Positions 22,033 to 32,015 of a stretch of 64,000 nt of DNA are shown piece by piece; within the stretch, counting starts at the first letter, position 1, and each line of letters opens with the position of its first letter. Source of the DNA: Parasitella parasitica (taxonomy: Eukaryota > Mucoromycota > Mucoromycetes > Mucorales > Mucoraceae); the NCBI GenBank assembly GCA_025201805.1, contig MU619243.1:1-64000 (forward strand), written 5' to 3'. Position numbers and translations under genes: made by a program. Below the pieces are notes generated by a model that was given only the letters and a program-made list of their open reading frames with translations, was not told the DNA's origin and searched no databases.

Positions 22033-22616
22033 CTATTTCAAATGGGTTGTAATGACAGGGTTCTTTTTGTTATGGATTTGTTCTTGGCCCTCTACAGAGC
22101 CAGGAATCTTCTTTTCCAAACCCTACAGTGCGACAAGCAAGTGGTCAGTACAACATCAGTTTCATTCAGATGGCGCAATTACCAATTTCTCAAACACACA
22201 TGTGTTGAAAGTGCGTTCGGGCGTGCGACAGGCGTAGAATTCTTGATTGTTTTTCTCTAAGCATTGCCAGTGTGCCTCGAATTCCTTGCCGCAGTTCTCT
22301 CTAAGCTTGGCAATTCTAATCTATCGTTTAATTACGCATTCCTTCGACTGGCAATGTTGCATTCAACTTACAAATTGATAGCGCATCTGGTGACTTTTCT
22401 ACCTTCAGAAAGACAATGCTTGGGATCGTTGTTCTCATTCTTGCAGAGCATGAAATCGTCGTTGTATTCTTTGCAGTATTGGCCGATAAAAAACGAAGCG
22501 CTCTTCAAGGGAGCTGAAGTAGCACCAATCTCATCAACTTTGGGGACTGACTCTGGGAGAGGTGTAGGGTCAACATACTTGGTATGTGTAAAGGTGGCTT
22601 CCTTTTGAGCAGACAT
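22033..22616 (-). CDS. NDUFA8: NADH:ubiquinone oxidoreductase (complex I) subunit NDUFA8
   Basis: Three exons (22372-22616, 22183-22315, 22033-22122) encode 155 residues. The family pattern is plain: ATSAPLKSASFFIGQYC, then KEYNDDFMLCKNENNDP and HCLSEGRKVTRCA, and after the first splice LRENCGKEFEAHWQCLEKNN and CRTPERTFNTC. The repeated CX9C cysteine pairs mark a twin-CHCH protein oxidised by the Mia40 pathway in the mitochondrial intermembrane space, where it forms part of the proton-pumping arm of complex I. The C-terminal exon ends in the usual QIHNKKNP-type tail. It lies head to head with the gene at 22977, 360 bp apart. Confidence 0.93.
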
Positions 22617-22976
22617 GTTGTATTTATCGAAAAGTGGGGGAGGGGGGTGATTTATATAATATTAGATGAGCAAAGCTCTAATGAACACGTTAATCATTCG
22701 AAATTTGACATTGCCTAACGCTCTTACTTGTTTATCTGGTACAAAAAGGGACAGAATATGGTTGTGAGCGTCCATCACATCCGGGGTTCTTTTCTATCCC
22801 GCACAAACAACATCAACAGATTTGCTCTAATCCTCCAAGGCTTCGTGACGCAACATCCTGGACGTCACTCAATATGGGCCATCTCTTTTCCATTGAACAA
22901 CCGAATGTTAAGCTGTGGAAGGCTCTCTGCGCGCCGTTTTGCTGCGTTTTAGCGTTCATTTAATAACATAATAGCC

Positions 22977-24260
22977 ATGGCGACCGGTGCCCACAGAAAA
23001 AAGAAGCAGGAAAAGACCCAGAATGCAAAGATTGATTCATACTTCAAACCTGCACCTAAACCAAACAGATCAACATCTTCTGTCAAACGCACACTTGAGA
23101 ACGACGAAAACACAGATTTCAATGATGAAAACAGAAAAAAGACACTGACATCCTCAAATTCACAACCTGTAAAGAGGCAATTTGGAGACATGAAAAGCAG
23201 GCTTCAACCAAAAAATATCCAAAATGTTTTCCGTTTGCCTCTGAGAGACATAAACCCAAAGGTTCTCTCAGGTGTCAACAACAATAACAAACCAACCACA
23301 ATCAGCCCAAGACAGAAAAGATCTACTCCTGCCTTTGCTGTCTTGTGTGATGAAGACATAGAAAACGGGGTTGAGAAAGCGCCTACGCCACCAACAAGAG
23401 ATAGTCAAGAAAGCTTAGCTGACAGTCAAGATGTCAGCAACCAAACTATCAATTCCCAAGATGCTGATAGTCAGAAAGCACGCAATTCCCAGGGAAAACC
23501 GCTGGACAACGAGCTCAATACACAATACATAACTCAAAGTGGTGATACAAACACTCAGTGGACCGTAGTGACCTCCTCTCCTATTGATGTTTACCGAGAT
23601 GTTGATGCTGAAACACAAGAAGGACGCCTCTCTGTGTTTCGGGACGACGACCATGATAGTAACTCAATACCAAGTGAACAAGAAAACTGGAACGCGCAAA
23701 GTCGTGCTGGCAAAGAGAACAAAACTGGCAAAGAAAACAAAACTGACTCAGAAGATGAAAATTCACAAACTGCAGATGATGATTTTTCAAATCTATTACC
23801 GAATCCAATAAGTGACAATGAAGAGGATGACGATCAAGACAGTGATGATAATGACGAGGACACTGATCTATTTGGTGAAACAGCTGACAGATCAATCATT
23901 ATAAAAAGAGTTTCTCTCGAAAGATCCAACACACCAGTCGATTCTTTCGATGATTACAACAGAATCGAAGATGAGGAATCCACGACATTCTTTGATCCAG
24001 AAAGCGATGATGAAGGCCCATTTGTTGACCCAGGATTGGAATTTTCTATTAATGAGTGCGATGCAACTCCAGATGAAAACCAAAAACTGGCTTTAGGAAG
24101 CTATACCTTATCGCAAGATCAAGCCGATTCAATTAGCCAAATCCTTGTCCCTTTGCCCAACCCTCGAGGTAAAGATATCTTGGAAAAACTAGGCGTAGAA
24201 AAGAATAGTGCGAATGATAGCAAAAACAAAAGCGATGAGGACAGTTTACATGTATCTTGA
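22977..24260 (+). CDS. Uncharacterised acidic protein with PIP-box-like, D-box-like and KEN motifs
   Basis: One intronless frame of 427 codons. No globular family is recognised; most of it is disordered and acidic. Short motifs stand out. Residues 16-23 (NAKIDSYF) have the spacing of a PCNA-interacting PIP box, though with Asn for the first Gln. Residues 86-93 (RLPLRDIN) resemble an APC/C destruction box. Two KEN boxes sit at 246-248 and 252-254. Residues 142-172 hold five SQ sites, with further TQ sites to about 215, like the checkpoint-kinase clusters of Mec1/Tel1 (ATR/ATM) substrates. Together they suggest a replication or DNA-damage protein degraded in mitosis or G1. This is inference from short motifs; the frame itself is certainly coding. 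Confidence 0.8.
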   Translation: MATGAHRKKKQEKTQNAKIDSYFKPAPKPNRSTSSVKRTLENDENTDFNDENRKKTLTSSNSQPVKRQFGDMKSRLQPKNIQNVFRLPLRDINPKVLSGVNNNNKPTTISPRQKRSTPAFAVLCDEDIENGVEKAPTPPTRDSQESLADSQDVSNQTINSQDADSQKARNSQGKPLDNELNTQYITQSGDTNTQWTVVTSSPIDVYRDVDAETQEGRLSVFRDDDHDSNSIPSEQENWNAQSRAGKENKTGKENKTDSEDENSQTADDDFSNLLPNPISDNEEDDDQDSDDNDEDTDLFGETADRSIIIKRVSLERSNTPVDSFDDYNRIEDEESTTFFDPESDDEGPFVDPGLEFSINECDATPDENQKLALGSYTLSQDQADSISQILVPLPNPRGKDILEKLGVEKNSANDSKNKSDEDSLHVS

Positions 24261-24384
24261 TCATTCTGTGAATCTTTCATTTAAAATTTGCTCTTTATAT
24301 ATCCTTTTTTTTTTTTTTCTTTCTTTCTTCATCACAACACCATTGCTGCTTCATCAATAATACCCAATGTTCTTTTATGTATAC

Positions 24385-24415
<31 letters not shown>

Positions 24416-24702
24416 GTCTATTCAGTTCTTTGCTCATCTCTCTACTCATGCAATTATTATTATTTTTCACGTTTTGCTTGCTTTATTAATAAAAAATAAA
24501 AATAAAAAAAACTATAGCGTTATTCTCACTGTATGGCCTATCGTCTCTCACTGACCCCTTGATATGAATTGCAAGCCAAAGTAAGATCGGTCGTAGTTTT
24601 TGATTTTGCATGATCGTTCACTTCGAATATATTTACTTTATTTTCAATGGTATCGTGTTTTACTATATACATCGACATCTTGCATTTACAGCTGCCCGGG
24701 CC

Positions 24703-25735
24703 TCACTCTGATTCCTCATCAGTCTCATTATCGGCAATAGCTTGGATGTCCTTTGTCTTTTGCTTTCGGATAGGGGGAAAAAAGGTATCTAGATCTGGGC
24801 TTCGTTTGACAATTTGGCATCGTTTTACGCTGTACATATTCAGAGCTCGTTCTCTTTTGTTTGCAACAAGCTTGATAGCCTTTTAAAGAATCATATTACA
24901 ATGTTTGAAGGAGAACAATATGTCAAAGGTAGACTTGAAATCACATAAATCCGAGAGAGGTGCCAATGATAGAATACATACTTTATAATGAATCTAACTC
25001 CTTGACAGTGATCAAAAGTTACGTGCAAAAACAGTTTCCCCCCCCCCCCCATAAATATTCAATATAACATGTTTCTTACGGCTAATAAAATCCTGTTCGT
25101 TGAATTAAATGCTGCATCTTCTTCGATCAATGCTGCGACTTTGCAGGATGCAACGAGACGTAAGAATCGACCAAAATCGCTCACGATATTCTAAAGAGGT
25201 TGAACAGTTTATCGCCTTTTACATTATCTATCTGTTTTTAAAATGTGTAAGAGCTTACGTTTGATACGTTGTCAATCAGACTATGGGCAATTTTTTTAAG
25301 CTTTTCATTTATTGCACTAGTTAACATCTGGCCAGTGATACCATTTCTTTGTAGAATATTTATCAGCAAATTTTCGCATTGATTGAATGTGAATTGTTTG
25401 TGTAAATCCGTATGTGCTCGGCCTGGTTTCAAGAAAAAATGGATGAAAGGGCCAAAAGATGTTGAACTTTTCTTCCAACGTCAAATACTCGTTTTGGTTG
25501 AGTCTTCTCCTAATTTGAAGTCGAAAATCGTGAAAGCGACCGGACACATCTACGTTCTCGAAAAACAAAAGATCATGTTCAAGAGACACAGTGAAGTCCA
25601 ATTTAAAATCGCTATTATCTGTTGAGGATGCGTTTTCATTGAGAGGCAAGACATCAGCTAATGAGTTGCTTGTACTGGATTTCGCATTCAAAAAGATGAA
25701 AATCAATACTTTTTGGTGAAAGTCGACTCTGAAAA
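24703..25735 (-). pseudogene. Unknown gene remnant adjoining a Tc1-like element
   Basis: Readable pieces right to left: about 25259-25735, 25080-25190 and 24703-24879, separated by two good GT-AG introns (CTTTAG and AAAAG acceptors) and ending in TGA. The protein includes FDFRLQIRRRLNQ-like and GRFLRLVASCKVAALIEEDA segments that I do not recognise. A frame change near 25430 with no intron at that point, and a first exon formed from the inverted repeat of the neighbouring transposon (25677-25726), suggest the original 5' part was lost when the element inserted. It could alternatively be a live gene that adopted the repeat. Confidence 0.45.
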
Positions 25736-27111
25736 AGAAGAAAGTCTAAACTATAAATGATGATGGTGATGTAGAACTAAGTATCGTTTAAACAAAGAGT
25801 TTTTTTTTTTCTTGCCAAGTACTGGATTTGCATCCAAAAAGATGAGAAAGTGATGATTAATTTCAGTAAATGTCTTCTTCTGTTGAACATTTAGAGAAAA
25901 AACTTATACTATGTTCAATCCCACCATGGCAGTTTCCTTTAGCTATTTCCTCACTCCACTCCCCAATGTACTTTACGAGCTCTACTGTTGCGAGCCCAGG
26001 CTTTCTTTTAACGAGTCCTTTTAGCTTAGAAAAGCACTCCTCAACGGGATTGAGAAATGGACTATAGCCGGGCAAAAAATAGACATGGTGGCCAGTTCTT
26101 CCTTACTTTTGAAGCTGTGTGAATTCTAGTATTACCCATGATGAAATACCACGGAGGAGTATTGTCTCTGTCAATGTTTGCAATAATTTGTTTGACAAAA
26201 CCAATAAAGATACCGGCGGTAGTGCGTCCAGGTCCTTGCTTCACAGATACATCTTCGATACTACTGTAAGAAATCCCAGCCAAAACAGAAATGTTGGTTG
26301 CTCTTTTTTGTCTAGGTCCTTACGATGGCATCTTATCATTTCTTTGGCCATTTTTCCGTCGAATCAAGTTGGCATTGAAGCCCGCCTCGTCGGCAAAGAT
26401 GCAATTTGTTTTGCTTGAAATGCCAAGTTGCTGTAAATTCTCCACAAAATCCTTTCTGCTTTTCTACAGGTTTTGTTTTCTTTAAGCGTGAAACCAACTT
26501 TTTGAAGCATATGCTTGTGAATTTGCCGAGTGGATAATACTACCTTGTCAGCCAGGTTAGGAAAATTCTTGCAAAGTTCGTCTCTGATTATAACTAATGT
26601 AAGCTCAGAATCATCGTCCAGCAGGTGGATGATGTACCTGGTGTGCTCTTCGGTGAGTTTTACGAGCGATTGAGCTCTTCCTACTCGCGACTTGTCTTTT
26701 ACAGTTCCTCTTTCCATATAGCGATCGATGGTATGGTTAACTGTGGACCGAAACAAATTAAAGAGTTTCGCAATTGTAGCAATGGTCATCAATGATAAGC
26801 TTCTTTACATGGTCACTAATGCAGGTGTTTCTTCATGTTCTTTGCTTTTTTGAGGAAGAAGTGGCAGAGTTATCATTATTAAAAGACATTAGCATAACGG
26901 TAGTACCGTATACTGTATCGGGTTGCAAGATTTCTTTTGTATAGACTGATACTTGATAAAAGAGCTGTTATGGTAATTAATTTCAGAAATAAAATGGAGA
27001 AAGAGCAAATGTAGGCTACCACTGAGCAAAAAAGCATTTTCTTCATCATTATTTTTGGGTTAGACTTTCACCAAAAACTATTGATTTTCATCTTTTTGAA
27101 TGCAAAATCCG
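25677..27111 (-). mobile_element. Second decayed Tc1-like transposon with ~50-bp terminal inverted repeats
   Basis: Left repeat 25677-25726 and right repeat 27062-27110 are inverted copies with only a few mismatches (GGATTT(C/T)GCATTC, AAAAAGATGAAAATCAATA, TTTTTGGTGAAAGTC). A third, shorter copy lies inside on the left at 25819-25858, reminiscent of the internal direct repeats of Tc1-family elements. The transposase lies between. No unambiguous TA duplication can be read at the outer edges. Confidence 0.75.
25863..26891 (-). pseudogene. Tc1-like transposase, frameshifted (distinct from the first)
   Basis: Fragments in changing frames: a helix-turn-helix piece (TIAKLFNLFRSTVNHTIDRY), then STRQIHKHMLQKVGFTLKEN, the catalytic-core CIFADEAGFNANLIRR, WYFIMGNTRIHTASK, and PGYSPFLNPVEECFSKLKG near the C-terminus. 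Visible damage includes an in-frame TGA near 26836, a frame change near 26400, a stop near 26330 and a frame change near 26090. The order of motifs is that of a Tc1/DDE_3 transposase. Its sequence differs clearly from the copy at 16.5-17.7 kb, so two Tc1 lineages are present. Confidence 0.85.
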
Positions 27112-28519
27112 CATTGCAACAGACACAGGTTTGTCACGGACAGCTAGCTCGTTAGGAATCTCGTCTGTAGAATTGAAGATGAAATCACAAGATAGTTGAT
27201 GTTTTTTCAAATGAAGCTTTAACGTTGCACCATTCTTCCTTTTTTTTTTCGCAAGGAGGACAAGGAAACCCACGTTCAAGAATATTTTCACCTGTGTACA
27301 TTATTGGCAATTAGATACAGATAAAACTTAGTTTTATTTTGGGAAAATCACTAACCAATTTTAATGTGCAAAACATGAAAATTAATAGTATGTATGTTAC
27401 GTTTGCATTTGTTGGTAGAAGTTTCTTGATGTTTGGTTTGAAATATTAGATGATACCGTATAAAGATCAATCAAATCAAACTGTGTAACCTGACAGGTTG
27501 TCAATATGATCTCTGCTCTTCTTTATCTCTGCTGTTTCATTTATTACGTATGAAACATTTGTTCCTTTGTATTTGGTGCTAAAGGGTTCTGAAGGAGGTC
27601 TTACTAGCGCGTTTACATTGCCGTCTGATTATGTCCAGCTTCCTTCATGCGGACATCCGATCATTGAATGAAAACTCAATAAGCCGCAATGGCTTGATTG
27701 GGGGTTCCCATACTTCAATACAAACTTGCTCCAGCATATGTAGCCACAGTGAGGGTTGCTATTGCAGTTAAGTTTGCTTCAAATCTGAATACGTTCAGCC
27801 TCACTAGATGCAACCAGATTAGTTAATGTGGCGTTTCATCATCACAACTTGTCAGTTTGCCTAGTGATGTGCAATAGCTAAGTATCAGTTGATTATCAAA
27901 GACTAAAAACTGTTTTGTATTGTTGATATTTCCGTGATATTTTTTAAGATAACAGTACTATTTAACATGCCAATTCATGACACTGCCCTTTGTCAGACAA
28001 CTCTTCGAGTCCAAACTAACAATTCCAAACTAACAATTTCAAATGGCTAACATCCAAGTTATAAGGATCCAGGGATTTCAGTGGAATTGATCACCACTGA
28101 ATGTCCCACTAAGTTCTAACAAGAACACTCCATTCAATCTTGGAACAAGATCAAATAGATTAAGGATATACTCCCAAAATTAGATTTTATCATTGCCGTA
28201 GTCATACCATGGTTCATCTTTGCCCACATTGCACAAGCTCAAAAGCGCCATTGTGAATTGTCCATTTATTCCTCTTTATTTTTATTAAATATGCATATTG
28301 TTGTAGACAATTAATGGCAGTAAGAATGAAGGTATGTATATTTACAATTCAATGTATATTTTTGTAAAGGAGAGTGTTGGAAATAAGTACAAGTTTTAAT
28401 GTGTTTGATAAGGCCGACTATCTTTGTTTTGGCACGAGTATAATGATTCATAAAGAACAAAAAAAAAGAAAAAGAGGAAGAAAGAGGAGGGAGGGTATAT
28501 ATATGTTGTGTTCATTTGT
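27112..28519. other. Intergenic; possible zinc-finger-like fragment
   Basis: On the minus strand, 27115-27300 reads FPCPPCEKKK and then, after a frame change in an A-run, LHLKKHQLSC, which resembles a broken C2HC finger. It may be the lost 5' part of the gene cut off by the Tc1-like element. The remaining 1.2 kb shows no gene. Confidence 0.35.
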
Positions 28520-30278
28520 TCAAGGCTTTTTGGCAGTAAATATTTTCCATCGTGCAGAGCTATGAAATTCTTCAAACTCTTCTAAGGCTTCTAAACAGAC
28601 AAGATCATATTCTTCTTGAGATACCTTAATTTCAGAGCACCACCATCGTTTCATTGACTTGAATAAAGCTCTCATTTGCTCCTTGTAAAGGTAGCCATAC
28701 TGTTTCTCCACTACAAGTATTACATTAGTCGAATTGTAGTATATGTGAAACACTGTAAAAACTCACAATGTGTATCAGGCCATTCGCCTATGGGTATATC
28801 ATAAACCTGAACTTGCACATCTGCAAACCCAGCATCTTTCATGTAATCAGAAATATAGTGCGTATAATCAGGTTCGACGCCAATAGTAGCTGATGCTGAA
28901 CGATACCATTCATTGACTTGGGTTAAAACTGGGCCAGGACTTTTGAATAGCAAATCTATCATGTATAAAAAAAATAAAAAATATTATTACATACTTTCCT
29001 GTCTTGAAAAAACTAACTCACCATATTCGACTAATTGAATTTGTCCTCCAGACTTTGTAACTCTGAAAAATTCAGAAATTAAGCTTGGCCATAGTTTAAA
29101 AGGTAGAACAGTGGCCACATCTCGTTGATAAACAAAGTCAAAATGATTATCAGGAAACATCAATGGTTGCAAAATATCACCGTATTGAAATTCAACATTG
29201 GTTTTTTTCTTTATTTGACCAGCAGATAAAGAATTAGGGGCAGCGTTGACTGGAGCTAGATTCCAGCCTTCCTTTTCTGAGGGAGGTACGACATCAATAC
29301 CAATGACTTGACAGTCTGCGTAATCATGAGCTATTTCGAGCGACCATAAACCTAATTGAGAAATGCAATGAATATCTGACCATAATTAAAAGCAAAACCA
29401 AAAGAACTTGCCCACACCACATGCAGTTTCCAAGATTCTTGCAGGCTCAGCAAGGTGGACATGAATATTATTTTTGAATACCTGCTTCAAGACATAATGC
29501 TAATAGGGAATTGTTGTCAGTTTGATGACTGTGATCGATGTCCAACATGATTAAGAATTTTCCCATACCTGTCTTGTTTGTCTAACCATCCCGTTAAAAA
29601 ATAAAGATGAGTATGACAATTGAGCCATATACAGCAGCAGTCGTAATTTTACCTATCTCTTTCTTTCTCAGCACCGTATTCATAAACCCACACTTCTTTG
29701 TTCTCTCTTGTTCCACCAATTTGATCCCAGGAACGAATTGATGACGGTGATGGAGCCACAGTCGAGTTGACGATAAAACCATCCGAGTGCCTTACCGGCA
29801 TATAGGCGGATAACTCGTGTTCATTCAAGAACGATTGGGCGAATTCATCAAAAGAAGGTCGCAAGTGAGTAGGTGTGTTTAGCTCTCCGTCATCGCTTGT
29901 GACAGACGTGAATGACATGCTCCGGGTTCCTCGACAAGCTGTTCTAGCTGAAGATCGACGCTGTTGCTGGTACACATTAAGTGAACTTGCTGCGGACAGA
30001 GATACTAGTGGGGCTACATGATCTGTCAACACAAGCTGGTGCCGCACTGGACTTACAATGACGGGTTGTTGATGCTGGTCTTGCTTTTTTGCTTGCCGTT
30101 GCTTTTTTGGAAGCAATCTTGATGATTTTGAAGGGATAATGCGATTATTTTCCAATTGTTGATGGCTCTGCTTATTCAAACTTCCTGTAGAACTTGCTTT
30201 GGAACTGATGGCTGAGGGCCGGATGCGCCTTTGATTTGTGTTGTCAATTAACCCATCTTTGCTTAGTTGGTTACCCAT
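28520..30278 (-). CDS. SAM-dependent methyltransferase (class I, fungal)
   Basis: Six exons (29653-30278, 29569-29581, 29412-29499, 29022-29351, 28767-28955, 28520-28710) encode 478 residues. A disordered Ser/Gln/Arg-rich N-terminal 200 residues precedes the methyltransferase fold: motif I is ILETACGVGLWSLEIA, followed by VIGIDVVPP, the FPDNHFDFVYQRD block and GGQIQLVEY. The C-terminus EEYDLVCLEALEEFEEF...AKKP matches the large Mucoralean methyltransferase family related to LaeA/UMTA-like proteins. The substrate cannot be told. Two oddities: exon 2 is only 13 nt, and intron 3 (29352-29411) is GC-AG with a GCAAGT donor; both are required to hold the frame through motif I. Confidence 0.85.
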
Positions 30279-31258
30279 GTTTTTTTTGGGAAAGAAGAAG
30301 AAAGGTAAAGCTTACAAGTCTAGTGGGAAAATTGCTAAAAGACAGAGTGACCCTTCCCCATATATAGTGTGTGGGTACTCTTTTAATCGCATGGAAGAAA
30401 AAGTAATCTGAAGTTGCACCTTGTGAACAAAAGGCAGTTTAATTGGCTTGCCATGAATCTCCATCATGGATCGAATATTGTGGGGATATTTGGTATTGTG
30501 CAACGGTAGAACAGGTTGTTGCTGTTGTTTTATGATTGTTCTGAGAACGTGTCGATTACAATAATATTAAATTCATGTGCTCATAGATGCATTTGTCTAT
30601 ATAATGTTTGTATATTTTTACACGTTGGCCATGTGCATTGAACTTCTCATGTATAAGGGCATACCGTAAAAATCTATATCAGGCTGCTGACCTGAAGCAA
30701 ATTATCATAGTGTACATATTATAATTACTTGTGTATTACTGCTTAGTGCCACCAAATAATAACCTTATTACAACAAGATTATTATGTCTCATCTGCTTGA
30801 TGGTTGCATTGGCTGAGCAGAAAGAAATTAATCTTATTAATAGAAAATGGCATCATCAATGGCTATAAAAGCAGAATTAAATAAACATCAAGAATACTAA
30901 AACCATAAATGTCCTTATACAAATAGGCAGCGCCATATTAACACGCTTTGGCTGCTCTAAAACTTGATTCTGTGTGGAAAGTGGAAGGTTGCGCCTTAAC
31001 TTTTACCCAATTTGATTAGTGGTACCTTATGAGTAAACCATGTCTGTGGTAACCACAATGAAATACCGCCTCTCGCGGTGCACAACATACATATGTTCTT
31101 GTACACTGAAATGTGATAAAATGTCCAGGAGAATTATCTTGATTTAAACCTTAAAAAATATAGACACGTTGTAATTATAGGACTATTTCACAAAATGGAA
31201 TATAACAAATCGACGTTATGCCGGATGAATATATTACTCAATAAAGGACAAGGCACAT
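30279..31258. other. Intergenic, no gene seen
   Basis: Upstream region of the methyltransferase gene followed by AT-rich DNA. No open frame with recognisable motifs. It ends at the target-site duplication of the LINE insertion. Confidence 0.5.
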
Positions 31259-32015
31259 GCTGAGTACATACTTTTTTTTTTTTTTTTTGTAGTTAATATT
31301 TTATTTTATTCAAATATTATTTATAGAGGGACACATCGCGGAGTGGTGGACCTCGAACAACGAAAAAGACTAGCTGATATATGACTATGTATGTGAAGGG
31401 AGCAGTTTGTCAATGTGACAAACTGTCCGAGAGAGAAAGTGGGGTATGGAGGCGGAAGAGAGTGGTGCCGGATTTTGTCGGCCGTGAAGCCAGTACAAGT
31501 TCCACATTTGCCACAAGGTGGTAGAGATGACAGCGATATAGCGGGAATGATCTTGGATAAAACGTGGGAGATGGAGATAGCGCACGGTGCCATAGATAAG
31601 TTCAACAGTCAAGGGATAGTTGGCATAGTAATGGGAGAGTACGGATTGCCAAAATTGCCACTTGACTGGGCAGTCAACAAGGAAATGCCGCAGGGTATCA
31701 ATGCCTTGGGCACAAAAGGAACAGAGTGAGTTTTGAACAGAGCCAAGTTTGCAAAGGTAGGACTTGTGCGGGATACATTTCGACAGTGCCCGATAGAGGA
31801 CTGTTCTGGCAGCTGGATGCGCAGAAGAGGACCATAGAGTCTTGACCTGTGCATTGCTGAAACGGTGTTCGGATTGAACCAACTGCTGGTGATATTGACG
31901 AAAGGTGAGAGGGTGGTATTGAGTCCAGAGATCGGTAATGCCCAATGTGCCAAAGAAATCAAAACCAGTCCAGTCTATGGTAGAGGTAGAGGGAGGTTGT
32001 AGGCTGAGTACATAC
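31259..32015 (-). mobile_element. 5'-truncated LINE (non-LTR retrotransposon) with target-site duplication
   Basis: A 13-bp direct repeat GCTGAGTACATAC at 31259-31271 and 32003-32015 brackets the insertion exactly. Inside the left copy is a run of 17 T (31272-31288), the poly-A tail on the minus strand. The element reads right to left: from 32002 to 31385 it is an uninterrupted frame for the C-terminal end of ORF2, with the reverse-transcriptase zinc-binding motif (LYRALSKCIPHKSYL, then CSFCAQGIDTLRHFLVDCPV) and a WQMWNLYWLHGR segment. The reverse transcriptase and endonuclease parts are missing, as usual for incomplete reverse transcription. The intact frame and perfect duplication point to a recent insertion. 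Confidence 0.93.

Noticed and set aside
24380-24415. TA-repeat as a possible regulatory hairpin
   Set aside because: A simple (TA)n microsatellite in the 3' flank, common in AT-rich DNA.
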